Assembly (NCBI RefSeq): GCF_036785885.1
Contig: NC_092326.1
Coordinates: 3,968,001 to 4,032,000 of the forward strand
Length of the DNA: 64,000 bases
Source of the DNA: Coffea arabica
Lineage: Eukaryota > Streptophyta > Magnoliopsida > Gentianales > Rubiaceae
Direction of reading: 5' to 3'
In this document: in pieces, positions 21,485 to 32,044 of the stretch
Numbering within the stretch: position 1 is the first letter of the stretch
Layout: every line of letters starts with the position of its first letter
Made by a program: the position numbers and the translations under genes
Notes under the pieces: generated by a model
The model's database searches: none
What the model saw: only the letters and a program-made list of their open reading frames with translations
What the model was told of the DNA's origin: nothing

Positions 21485-22324
21485 AGGTATTAATTTTTGC
21501 AGGAAAATAGTCAATCTAGTCCCTTATGTGATGACCCCACCTCACTCTAAGGCACATCCTAGAATTTTAGTGGATCGCCTATCTGACTTTTGCCAAAACT
21601 CATTACAATAAACTCTCAAAATAACATTTACTCCATCAATTCAACCATGACATTCACACTTATATACAAACAAATAAGATTAAAGTAAGAATTTATTCAT
21701 TAATTCTCATAGTACAAGTTTGTTTACAATAAGTACAAAATAGAGACTTCAGGTTTGAGTTATCGCTAATCTCAATTTTTTTTGCCCTTACATCCTGTAA
21801 GGAAAATAAACTAAAAAGTTGAACTTGCGCCCAGTGATGTCACACGTTTCAGTCAACAAGAAACTATATATCAATTGTAGCAACAAGAAAGCTAAACTAT
21901 ATATATTCAAGTTTCAGTCACACAAATTAGCCCACACTTCCTACGAATCTCACACGTTTCTCACTTTTAATCCATGAAGTTCAACATGCAACCCTTTTAC
22001 GTGCAATACCCAAGCTTGAATGTGTTTCAAAATTTCGGCACTTCTTTTTGTACTTTCTCTTCATATACTTTCGTTTTTCAGTTTTCGTACGAAATTCAAA
22101 TAAATTCCTGAATTTGCTTACAAAAAGACAAAAAGCAAATTCTCAAAGTACATAATATCATTAATGCTCGAACTTTAATAGTCATTTGCATGCACATGCA
22201 ATTTTCAAAAACATTCTTCAACTTGGAACTGACAACTTTTACCTTTGAAATATTTTGAGAAAATCCATCAAGTGTGACCTGTATAAACAAGAGCTCATAT
22301 AGAGGAGCACAACTGCACAAGATA
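21485..22324. other. No gene seen
   Basis: Unrecognised sequence between two transposon copies. Confidence 0.45.
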
Positions 22325-22753
22325 TAGGGATGGTAATAGGAGTGGGTGTCCGTCCCATCAGGAAGGAATGGAGTATAATTTTTTTTAACATGATATAACA
22401 CTTATGTATGTTTTTATATGTATAATATGAAATAAATGTTATGTTATTGTTATTATATAAATACATTTGTACGAATTAAGTAATATGTTATATTGTCGTG
22501 ATAAAGTGATGTAATATTTTGATAAAATTTCAAAAGAAGGATTAATAAAATTATTATTAGATCTATTACAAATAAAAAAATTAAATCAAATAAAAAATAA
22601 TAATGATAGTGAGATTGGATAGGTGTACCCGCGAGAGTAGTTGGACAGGGCAGGGGTGGGGGTTAGGGGTGCAGGGGATGGGGCGAGGACTGGAAAAAGT
22701 TTTGTAGAATAGGGTGAGTTGCCTACCCCAAAACTGCCCTGCTGTCATCCCTA
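22325..22753. mobile_element. hAT-type MITE, degenerate TSD
   Basis: It starts TAGGGATGGTAATAGGAGTGGG and ends CTGCTGTCATCCCTA, an inverted repeat typical of small hAT elements. The flanks (ACAAGATA and TCAGAATA) agree at only 5 of 8 positions, so the TSD is doubtful. The interior near 22620-22735 is GC-rich. Confidence 0.6.
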
Positions 22754-23587
22754 TCAGAATATAGAGGTTTTGGATTCATATATTCTCCTTCCTACTTCTT
22801 AAATCTCACTTCTCTCCTGCTAAAAGAAAAAATTTACAAAGGTGTTCGATTCTTCTAAACTTAAGTCAAAGTTGAAATCAAGGTTTTCTAAGGCATAATC
22901 ACAATTCCTAAAATCCTTGTGGGTAAAGTAGCTATTTTAGACGATATCTCGGTCATACAATTTGACTTCAAAACGTAGAAGGGCCCGTTTGCAGTTCTCT
23001 TTCTGTCCCTTCTTTATCTCCTCTTATATTCACTTTTGCCATTTCCTCTTCATTTATTCTCCGCAAGAACTCCACCAGCCATCAGTGGCTGGCCTCATCA
23101 ACGAATGTAGGATATTAGTTAGTATCCAGGGAAGAAATTTAGGTTCCAAATTTATATGTTCTCAATCCAAGTTAAGCTTCTACATTTTGTTCCACATACA
23201 CATAATCAAGAGATGGACAATTTCAACTTGTGCACTATATCAAATATCATGTCTAAGAATATCCTCTTTAACTTCAATGTTAACAAACCGAATGTCTTTA
23301 ATTTATAAGGAAATACAATTGTTGTCTGCACATTAATATATTCAAAATAGAAAAATAAATAAAATTATAAAAGAAAGCACGAAAAGAGAAAGATATTCTG
23401 ACCTTATTACAAGAATGATCTACAATCGAGGTTTTGACACATATGCAAATGAACAAGTAGCCCATATCTATTGCTGTGGTAAAGAAGATTCAGTCTAAAA
23501 TTGGACAAAAACATGCACATGGTTTGAGAGGAAGTTCCAATACATTGCATAACAAAACTTTAAAGGCACGGTATATCACATTGACAC
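22754..23587. other. No gene seen
   Basis: Unrecognised sequence with short chance ORFs. Confidence 0.45.
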
Positions 23588-24412
23588 TAGGGGTGGGCGC
23601 GGGTCGGGTCAGCCACGCGGGTCGGGTACCTGTCTCATTCACCATTTGGCTGATCCGACCCGCACCTTGCAGGTCAGCCATTTTCTGACCCTTACCCGCC
23701 CCGCATATCAACGAGTACCCTATAAAGGGTACCCGCTGAGATAGGGTCGGATCAGCGGGTACTCGTCCCGCACCTGTTTATCATTTAATTTTTTTTAAAA
23801 AAATGATTTATACCAATTTAATTTTATATTTTACACATTCATCTAAGATTTAATAATTTTTTTCTAAAAAAATGTTTCCCACCAAGAAACAAGCATATGA
23901 AGAGAATATAAGATAAAGGAAAAAAATTAAAAGAATTCAAAATCAATAAAAGTTTGAAATAAGTAGCACATTTTTTAATATATATGTTCCACATTAATTA
24001 AACTTTTTTCTATAGATATAAGATCATGGCCTTTACAAATGAATCTTGTAAATAAACTATAGTCTCTCATATTTGTAATGCAATTTGTTCAATAAAATTA
24101 CTTATTTAGTTCTAACTTATTATTTTATATAGTGTGTGTGTGTGTATAAAAATAAAAAATATATATGCGGGGCGGATCGGGTACCTGCGGGTTTTTAATT
24201 ATGTGACCCTAACCCGCCCCGCATCTTAGCGGATACCCGACCCTCTTTTGACCCGCCCCACAAAAAGGCCGGCCTTTTTGTGGAGGTCAATTGTGTATTT
24301 GTCCGCCTCAACAAGGCGGATCGGGTACCTGCGGGTTTTTAATTATGTGACCTTAACCCGCCCCGCATCTTAGCGGATACCCGACCCTCTTTTGACCCGC
24401 CCCACAAAAGGC
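23588..24412. mobile_element. hAT-type element remnant with tandemly repeated end
   Basis: The left end TAGGGGTGGGCGCGGGTCGGG resembles the terminus of the element at 58465-59840, and both interiors contain the GCGGGTACC(C)G-type words. On the right, a 144-bp unit (24171-24314 and 24315 onward) repeats GGCGGATCGGGTACCTGCGG, then AACCCGCCCCGCATCTTAGC and a GTGGAGGNCAATTGTGTATT segment shared with the SINE-derived block that follows. No right terminus or TSD was found. Confidence 0.55.
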
Positions 24413-24553
24413 CGGCTTTTTCGTGGAGGCCAATTGTGTATTTGTCCGTCTCAGCAACGGGTGCTTGGAGGGGGGTCTCCCCAGGATTCGAGCCCTGGTC
24501 CTTTGGGGTAAGGGTTTTGGGGTTGAAGTCCTGGTACCACTTGAGCTACTTTT
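24413..24553 (-). mobile_element. tRNA-derived SINE unit with A and B boxes
   Basis: Read on the minus strand from about 24552: GTAGCTCAAGTGGTACCAGG fits a Pol III A box, and CAGGGCTCGAATCCTGGGG about 50 bases on fits a B box. The unit runs on through AAGCACCCGTTGCTGAGACG to GGACAAATACACAATTGG. The head is like a degenerate tRNA but lacks a foldable acceptor and anticodon arm, so it is not called a tRNA gene. Confidence 0.6.
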
Positions 24554-24899
24554 TGTGGAGGTCAATTGTGTATTTGTCCGCCTCAGCAACGGGTGCTTGG
24601 AGGGGGGCCTCCCCAGGATTCGAACCCTGGTCCTTTGGGGTAAGGGTCTTGGGGTTGAAATCCTGGTACCACTTGGCCTGGTCCTTTGGGGTAAGGGTCT
24701 TGGGGTTGAAATCCTGGTACCACTTGGGTCCTTTGGGGTAAGGGTCTTGGGGTTGAAATTCTGGTACCACTTGGGCCCAAGTGGTACCAGGATTTCAACC
24801 CCAAGACCCTTACCCCAAAGGACCAGGGTTCGAATCCTGGGGAGGCCCCCCTCCAAGCACCCGTTGCTGAGGCGGACAAATACACAATTGGCCTCCACA
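24554..24899. repeat. Large SINE-derived inverted repeat (hairpin)
   Basis: The left arm (24554-24678) and right arm (24777-24899) are nearly perfect reverse complements of about 123 bp, each a SINE unit. Between them lie two further partial copies of GGTCCTTTGGGGTAAGGGTC plus TTGGGGTTGAAAT, and the right-hand junction is the exact palindrome CCACTTGGGCCCAAGTGG near 24770-24788. The apparent ORFs across this block on both strands follow from the repeat structure and are not genes. Confidence 0.85.
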
Positions 24900-25168
24900 G
24901 TTACTAATTTAAATCAACAAGGACCTATGTGCAAAATGTAAAAATTTATGGGACAACATACAAATTTTAGAACAACAGTGAATGATAAACAAATATATGC
25001 TAGGGTGTAACTGAAAGAAAATCTGTCCTGGATTAAACGGCAAAAGTCAAATTCTCTAACGGACAATAAACAAAAAAATCAAAAAAGGAAAAAATGAAAA
25101 GTATCACAATTGATATGAACAATCCAGATCCGACCAGATTACCTCGCAACAAAACTCATGGTCAAGGT

Positions 25169-25988
25169 TATAGGCCGCAAGTAAATCCATTTAACTAAAT
25201 TTATTCATACCCGTCCATGAATAAATGGGTATAGTATCTTTAGTTTTTACATATGGGTATAAATGGATTACCCAATAATACCCATTCAATAAATGGGCAT
25301 TATTGGATAACCCATCAAATCTAATTAATTCATTTAGAATTGTTTTCTCCCAAACCTCTTCTCTTCTCCCACCCATTTTTTTTAGAATTTTCATTTTGTC
25401 ATGATGCTAATTATTTTTGTTTTATTATTATTATTATTATTATTATTTGTTGGTTTTATCTTATCATTTTATTTTATCTTAGTTTGTTAACTTGCTCATT
25501 TTTCAACATTACCAATTTATGACAAGTTTTAATCTATTTTCTTACATTTCCAAACTGTAATTTAAATTTACACACAAAAAATGCTAGATATTCAAAATTT
25601 TTTGATTAAATTTTTATGGTAACTTTTATAGTACTTAGCTCAAATTTTTATATTCTTATTGTTCAATTATTAAATAGTATGCAATTTTGCGACAAAGAGT
25701 ACGGATGGAAAAAAAATTGATAATTAGACTTATTGAGCATTATAAGTAAATATTTAAAACTAATGATGAGTGCAAAGGGTGATATAAATTGATAACTTAG
25801 TTTTCAAAAATGAATTTAAAAAAATTTAAAATGAATGGGTTATAAATGGGTAATTCAATTACCCAATTCAATTTTGACTTACCTATTTATACCCATTTAA
25901 TTAAATGGATATAAATGCGTTGACTCACTTATACCCATTATCCATTTTAACCAACCCAAATCTGCTCAAATCATCCATTTTGACACTA
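25169..25988. mobile_element. 820-bp hAT-type element with perfect 8-bp TSD
   Basis: Identical GTCAAGGT flanks at 25161-25168 and 25989-25996. The right end reads CATCCATTTTGACACTA; the left end is a degenerate TATAGGCCGCAAGTAAATCC. Subterminal regions are full of ATACCCATT/AATGGGTAT words. The left 170 and right 570 bases match the ends of the long element 26237-33833, making this the short, empty relative. No protein is encoded. Confidence 0.8.
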
Positions 25989-26409
25989 GTCAAGGTCCTA
26001 CTAAATCCAATAACGTTTGGTGTAAATTTTCTCTTTTTCCTTTAAATGATGAAAGATTTGAATTCAATGAACCAATATTGTACAACTTAAGGTAATATAG
26101 TTCTCTAAGTTGTCTCAACATCATGCGTCGCCGGCTTCGTTTAACCAAAAAAAAAAATGCACTCGCTCTGTGTGATGAAGAATCCTCAACTCCAACGACA
26201 AATGAATAGATGAATATTCTATTAGGCACTTATAGTTAGAGGTGTCAAATAAACTCATTTAATTAATTTTACCCATACTCGCCCATTAATAATTGGATAT
26301 GGGTACATTAAATTTTTATATATGGGTTACCCAATTATACCCATGGGTATATTGGGTAATTCATCAAACCCAATCAACCATTTAAATTACATTCCCAAAC
26401 TTCTTTGTA

Positions 26410-26737
26410 TTTTCAGTTTTCACCGTCAATCTTCTTCTCCTCCCCACCAGCAAGCCCGCTGCTTCCCCCGATCCCCCTTCCTCCAGTGTTTGATTCCCTC
26501 TCCCTTCTCGCCGTCTCTGCTTAATAGAAGGTTTTTGCCCCTTCTATGTCCGATTTCTGAGCTGATCTATGAATAAACCCACGGTGTCTTGAAGATTTTC
26601 CCGGAGAATGTTAAGAGTCTGGCCGCTGCTCACCACCCCTGCAAAGAGGTACCCATAGCACAACCACGACTACTGCCAAACTAACCATTAGATCCTGATT
26701 GTGCTAGAAGGTTCTCGATATTGTTGTAGTGCTAGAG
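26410..26737 (+). other. Captured gene-like segment, 5' part
   Basis: A CT-rich leader-like stretch is followed by an exon-like frame at 26580-26648 (HGVLKIFPENVKSLAAAHHP, then CKE) ending at an AAAGAG|GTACCC donor. An in-frame TAA lies just upstream of this frame, so its start would need another splice site. With the terminal exon at 32728-32879 it may represent parts of one captured gene. No family recognised. Confidence 0.35.
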
Positions 26738-26961
26738 TGTAAAACTAGAAGAATTGGGAAAAGTTTTCATGGTTTTCTCATTGCCATTTGCTCTAAATAT
26801 ACAAGTACAATGTGCACCCCAGGTTCCCGTGACTTCAGTCCCAATTTACCTAATTATGTGCAATTACCAAAACTACCAAATATAGATAGATACTAATAGA
26901 CACAAGATAGCCGAAACTGCAGCCGAGACTTCAGCCCAGCCACCAAGTATACACACTAATA
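26738..26961 (-). repeat. Copia 3' LTR (224 bp)
   Basis: Same length as the 5' LTR at 31174-31397, with about 12 differences (about 5 percent) by eye. In element orientation it begins TATTAGTGTG and ends GTTTTACA. That is a TA...CA boundary rather than TG...CA. It is preceded by a polypurine tract, TTGAGGGGGGG (minus strand of 26962-26972). Confidence 0.9.
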
Positions 26962-26968
26962 CCCCCCC

Positions 26969-29021
26969 TCAAGTTGGAGTATGAAGATCGGAAATGCCCA
27001 ACTTGCAAAGAATGTCATCAAACGAACGTTTGCCAAGAGCCTTGGTTAGGATATCAGCGAGTTGGTGAGACGAGTATACAAATTGAGGAAGAATAATACC
27101 ACGACGAATCTCATCACGAACAAAGTGACAATCAACCTCGATGTGCTTGGTGCGTTCATGAAACACAGGGTTGTGAGCAAAGTGAAGAGCGGACTGGCTA
27201 TCACAATAAATCCGCATAGGAGATGAGTGAGGGACGGCAAGAGAAGCTAACAATAAGCCGTCGAGTCAAGGGACAACTCGCCCAATCCGCATCACAATAA
27301 GCCGTAAGATGAAGAGAGGAATCAGAGCGTAGCAAAAGACCTTGCCCATGATGAAATTTTAAGAAACGAACAACACGAAAGGCCGCCTCCCAATGACTAT
27401 GCCATGGCTCCTGCAGAAATTGTGCCAAGATATGTACACAGTAAGACAATTCAGGGCGAGTAATCGTCAGGTAGATAAGACGACCAATAAGACGCCAATA
27501 AGGCATAGGATCAGGAAGGGTCTCGTTCTTAGCTAAAGCAAGGTGATGATTTTGCTCCATTGGTGTGCCGGCAGGTTTAGCACCTAACAAACCGGTCTCA
27601 AAAATAATATCGAGAGCATATTTTCTCTGACAAAGAAAAATCCCAGTCGAATTTCGCGCTACTTCAAGACCAAGGAAGTACTTCAATTTACCAAGGTCTT
27701 TCATGTGGAAACAATCATTCAAGTAAGTTTTAAACGCATGAATGGCATCACTATCAATCCCACCTATCACCAGATCATCCACATAGACCAAAATGGTCAA
27801 CTGAACTTTGCCACGCCGAAACGTGAACAAAGAATAGTCTAAGCCAAATTGCTGAAATCCATATTGAACCAGAGTCGCAGCCAGCTTGGCAAACCAACAC
27901 CGCGGTGCCTGTCGCAGCCCGTAGAAAGACTTGTGCAGACGACACACTTTATCCGCTCCGGGTGCCGTAAAACCTAGTGGAAAATGCATATAAACTTCCT
28001 CCTCAAGATCGCCATGCAAAAAAGCATTGTGCACATCCATCTGATGCAATTCCCACCCACGGATCGCTGCTACTGCCAAGAAGGTACGAACCGTGACCAT
28101 CTTTGTAGTAGGTGTGAACGTCTCAGTATAATCAAAACCCTCGATCTGGTGATTCCCGAAAACAACCAAGCGTGCCTTGTATCGCTCGATTGTTCCGTCT
28201 GCATGATACTTGATTTTGTAGATCCATTTATTACCAAGAGCCTCCTTTCCCGTAGGCAAAGTAGCAACTATCCATGTCCCATTATCCTCTAGAGCCTCAA
28301 TCTTCTTTCTCATTGCCTCACGCCAACATGAATGCTGCATTGCCTCTTTAAAACTGGTTGGTTCAATCCCTGTAGTTACTGCAGCCACGAATCGACGATG
28401 CGATAGAGAAAATTTAGCACAATTCACATAGTTTTGTGATGGGTAGAGCGTACCTGAGGATGCCAAGGAAGAGGAAGGAGAGCTCGAGGAATTGAGGGCG
28501 ACTGTATGCAACACATAATCATGCAAACGAACCGAAGGTTGTCGCGCTCGTTTGCCGCAACCAAGATCGTCTGCTGCACCTGTAACCTCTGAAACTTCAG
28601 GTATTGGTACGATCCCATCTGCTGTCACACCCTCTTCCACGGACTGTCCGTCATATTCAAAGGCTGGCGGAGGTGCCTCAATCTCAGGCACGTCCTCCAA
28701 TATAGTAGGCTCAATGACAGTAGGCAGAGGATCTAGAGTTATCGACCTTACAGAGTCCGTATGGACAAAAGGAAACACGTGCTCAACAAACTCAACATCT
28801 CGACTTTCAAAGCAAACCTTCCTATCTAGATCATACACCCTCCACCCCTTTTTACCATATGGATAACCCATGAATATGCACTTATAACTTCGACTTGCAA
28901 ACTTCTCCTTTTCCCGATTAATGTTCTTAGCATAGCATAGGCATCCAAATACTCTAAGATGAGAAATAAATGGAGGGCTTCCAAACAAAATTTCATATGG
29001 AGTTTTTCCACCCAAAATCAA
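26969..29021 (-). pseudogene. Copia reverse transcriptase and RNase H remnant
   Basis: From 29021 downward: KTPYEILFGSPPFISHLRVF (end of integrase region), then the RVT_2 reverse transcriptase with GTWIVATLPTGKEALGNKWI, YKARLVVFGNHQIEGFDYTE, HQMDVHNAFLHGDLEEEVYM, SFYGLRQAPRCW and the catalytic YVDD (in ILVYVDDLVIGG). RNase H begins with YCDADWASCPLTRR but then loses about 45 codons, including the segment that normally holds the catalytic Glu; it resumes in another frame at LASLAVPHSSPMRIYCDSQS and continues to ADILTKALG. The polymerase core looks intact; RNase H cannot work. Confidence 0.93.
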
Positions 29022-29038
29022 CGATGGAGTACGATTGA

Positions 29039-29590
29039 TTAAATATCCTGCAGTGAGAATGCATTCTCCCCAAAATTGAATAGGTAAGCCCTACCAACAT
29101 TCAAAATGTGTCGATGTTTCCTCTCAACTCTTCCATTTTGTTGAGGTGTCCCAACCATGGAAGTCTGATGAATAATGCCACACTCCTTAAAATAATCATC
29201 TAAACAAGTAAACTCTGTACCATTGTCACTACGTATAATTTTGACTTGTTTATTGAATTGTCTCTCGATCATAGCTAAAAAAATTCTTAACAACACATGG
29301 AATCTCATGTTTCCCTTTTAACAAATAAATCATACACCACGAGAACAATCATCAACAATAGTCAGAAAATAGGTAGCACCACAAAAACTAGCCTCTCAAT
29401 AAGCTCCCCACAAATCACAATGAATTAATTCAAAGATATCACTAGCTTTACGATCACTAATAGGAAAAGGAATACGAGTTTGTTTTGCTCGGAAACAAAC
29501 GTCACAAGGTTCATGACCACCTTTATTTATCTCGATATTACCGTCTATTGTAGGGAGCTTTTCTATGACTCGCACAGAGGGATGTCCCAA
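29039..29590 (-). pseudogene. Copia integrase remnant
   Basis: The GAG-pre-integrase zinc region is visible (GHPSVRVIEKL, then HEPCDVCFRAKQTRIPF). The catalytic core follows with [21 protein letters not shown] and [16 protein letters not shown], which place the three acidic residues. A TGA follows DLWGAY, another disrupts the sequence after VDDCSRGV, and a frameshift occurs before NFGENAF. An in-frame TAG at 29597-29599 separates it from the gag-protease part. Confidence 0.9.
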
Positions 29591-29599
29591 CCTTTTATG

Positions 29600-31111
29600 C
29601 TACAAACCCATATTCTTGACTGCAGCGGCTCCATGAGCACTGACCAGAGGCTCCTCTCGTGCGACATACAGCCCCTCAAGCTCTTCACCCACTCCAATCA
29701 GCATCCTCGAAGTGCGGTCCTGGACAACACATAAACGATCAGTGAATTTCAAAATATGAGTTTTGTCACGGGCTAATTTTGAAACAGATATCAAATTGCA
29801 TCGTATTTCAGGGACATATAAAACACCCTTGAGAGATAATTTTCCTACAAGAACTGTTCCTTCTCCTATTGCCATAACGTATTCACCGTTTGGCATTTTC
29901 ACGGGACAAGGAAGTATTCCTTGAAACTCTACAAATGCAGTTTCCTCTCCCGTCATATGATGCGAAGCACCTGTGTCAAACAACCATTGTAAATATGCCT
30001 TACCATTAAGTCTTGGCTGAGCAACTGATGTATTATTTGTGTGAGTGTTCCAGAGAGACTTCAAAGTCTCCCAATCAGCTTTGCTCAAGTTGTCCAATCC
30101 AGCTTTATCAGAATCATCAAGTGGTCTCCCATGGGAAACATTAGCAGCCTCCTGTACTGCCCCTTGTGCAACATGAGCCCGTGCTACTCCACCACGACCA
30201 CGCCCCTGGTTACCACGTCCTTTGCCTCTTCCTTGAGTCGAATTTCCTGGCCACCAGTCGGGATAGCCATGAAGACGAAAGCATGTGTCAAAGCTATGTC
30301 TCGGTTTCTGGCAGTGAGAGCAAACTACTCCCTCATCTTTTCGGTCCCCCCTTGAATTCCAAGGGCCTGGGCTAACTGTTTTCATGGCAAAGCTCACCGG
30401 ATCAGACCGATTGGGAGCTGCTCCAGTCATTACCTGCACTTGTTCTTGCTCCGTAACTTGAGAATAAACCCTATGAAGGTTTGGAAGAGGGTCTGAAGTG
30501 ATGATGTTGGAACGAACATTACTATAAGATGATTCATCAAGCCCCATGAGGAATTGATGCACCCGCTCTTCCTCTTGACGCTGTTGAAGCCGTGTAACGA
30601 AGTTACACTTGCATCCATTACAAGAACAAGTAGGCATCGGATCATAATCATTCAAATCATCCCACAGTTTCTTTAGTCGACCATAATAAGCCATGATCGA
30701 ATCCCTGTTTTGTTTGCAATTTGCAACCTCCGTTTTCAATTGATGAACTCGCGTGCCATTACGAACAAAGAATCGCTGCTGGATATCATCCCATAATTCC
30801 CTTGTCATTTCCTTGTATGAAATCGTGGAACGCAAGCCTGGTTCGATGGTGTTAAAGATCCATGACACAATCATGGAGTTCACTGTCTACCAATCATCAA
30901 TTTCATCTGAGTTCTAGTTCGGCTCCTTAATGGTGCCATCAATGAAACCTTGTTTCTTCTTTGCCCTCAACGAAATTCTCATGGCCTTAGCCCATTCTTC
31001 ATAGTTTGGTCCTTTGAATTGTGTCTGCGTAATTAAATTGCCTGGGTTGTCATTCGCGCTCAATAAAAACAACGAATTGGTCTTCAAACTTGAAGCTTTT
31101 TGATCTGTCAT
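29600..31111 (-). pseudogene. Copia gag and protease remnant
   Basis: It starts with ATG at 31109-31111 (MTDQKASSLK). The N-terminal gag segment (QFKGPNYEEWAKAMRISLRA) ends at a TAG after IKEPN, and a second TAG follows DEIDDW. The frame then opens through the gag core (ELWDDIQQRFFVRNGTRVHQ, FLMGLDESSY), a CCHC knuckle of form C-x2-C-x4-H-x4-C (CSHCQKPRHSFDTC) and the protease signature WLFDTGASHHMTG. A gag polyprotein could not be made without reading through two stops. Confidence 0.92.
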
Positions 31112-31160
31112 CGTCCTAGGATTTATAGTTTAGGGGTTTGGTATTGTTTCAGAGCCAGAA

Positions 31161-31173
31161 GGCTCTGATACCA
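31161..31173 (-). promoter_or_regulatory. Copia primer-binding site
   Basis: TGGTATCAGAGCC on the minus strand directly follows the 5' LTR. It is the standard plant copia site complementary to the 3' end of initiator tRNA-Met. Confidence 0.93.
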
Positions 31174-31397
31174 TGTAAAACCAAAAGAATTGGGAAAAGT
31201 TTTCATGGTTTTCTCATTGCCATCTACTCTATATATACAAGTACAATGTGCACCCCAGGCTCCCGTGACTTCAGCCCCAATTTACCTAATTATGTGCAAT
31301 TATCAAAACTACCAAATATAGATAGATACTAATAGATACAAGATAGCCAAAACTGCAGCAGAGACTTCAACCCAGCCACCAAGTATACACACTAATA
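31174..31397 (-). repeat. Copia 5' LTR (224 bp)
   Basis: Partner of 26738-26961. On the minus strand it carries a TATA-like TATATAGAGTA stretch (about 31231-31241 on the plus strand), a candidate core promoter. It joins TRIM sequence at 31398. Confidence 0.9.
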
Positions 31398-32039
31398 TAG
31401 ACCCAATGCCTTAAGATTTTGGATTGGATGTGGTGTCAATCCCATGATTGTGGGAATTTTTCATAGACCCAATGCCTTAAGTGGGAATTTTTCATAGACC
31501 CAATGCCTTAAAGTTTTGGATTGGATGTGGTATCAAACCCATGGTTGTGGTTCCCGTTCTAACTCATGGTTAAATTCTCCTCGAGTTTGGCTCTCTCAGA
31601 GCCCAACAAGTGGTATCAGAGCCAGGTTCGGCTGGGCAGTGATTCCGAGATAAAAAGTCAGTAGGAGTGGTAAGGTGTGGCTTAGATAAGAGCGGGAAAA
31701 AAATCATGCAAACCTGCAATGAGGCAAGGGCATGTGAGCTCTTGAGCAAAAATCGTACACTCCAGATTGAAGTGGGTTTGATGGAGTGGATGGGCTAGGG
31801 AGAGAGGTCCGATGTGGAAGAGATTCACAATTGAGGGGGAGATTGTTGGGATATCAAGTGTGAATCAATATCCCACATCGGAAAGAGATGAGTAGAATAA
31901 GGAACATATAAGTGGGAATGATCCATAGACCCAATGCCTTAAGGTTTTGGGTTGGATGTGGTATCAAATCCATGGTTGTGGTTCCCATTCTAACTCATGG
32001 TTAAATTCTCCCCGAGTTTGACTCTCTCAGAGCCCAACA
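31398..32039 (+). mobile_element. TRIM-type miniature LTR retroelement, left LTR truncated
   Basis: The right LTR (31844-32039, 196 bp) begins TGTTGGGATATCAAG and ends GAGCCCAACA. The left LTR lacks its start and begins within TAGACCCAATGCC at the copia junction, ending GAGCCCAACA at 31608. A primer-binding site TGGTATCAGAGCC lies at 31611-31623 and a polypurine tract TTGAGGGGGAGA at 31831-31842. The roughly 235-bp interior encodes nothing, as in TRIMs. The left LTR contains three copies of TAGACCCAATGCCTTAA, a local rearrangement. The right flank TAGAG (32040-32044) equals the five bases left of the copia element. Confidence 0.85.
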
Positions 32040-32044
32040 TAGAG

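Larger units (their letters stand above)
26738..31397 (-). mobile_element. Ty1/copia retrotransposon, complete but defective
   Basis: It has two 224-bp LTRs, a primer-binding site and a polypurine tract, with domains in copia order on the minus strand: gag with zinc knuckle, aspartic protease, integrase, reverse transcriptase, RNase H. Stops and frameshifts disrupt the polyprotein. Flanking five-mers are TAGAG (left) and TAGAC (right), not a perfect TSD; the right flank lies in a TRIM LTR and the left one in the captured gene segment, which suggests loss of the TRIM's left end after insertion. Confidence 0.95.

Noticed and set aside
24490..24551. Possible functional tRNA gene on the minus strand
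   Set aside because: A and B boxes are present but no acceptor stem or anticodon arm can be formed; the unit is repeated as a SINE.
24353..24941. Long open frames on both strands (up to 181 codons)
   Set aside because: They lie in SINE-derived direct and inverted repeats; the translations repeat the same block and mirror each other on opposite strands.
27984..28866. Plus-strand ORFs in the copia region
   Set aside because: They are antisense shadows of the minus-strand reverse transcriptase.
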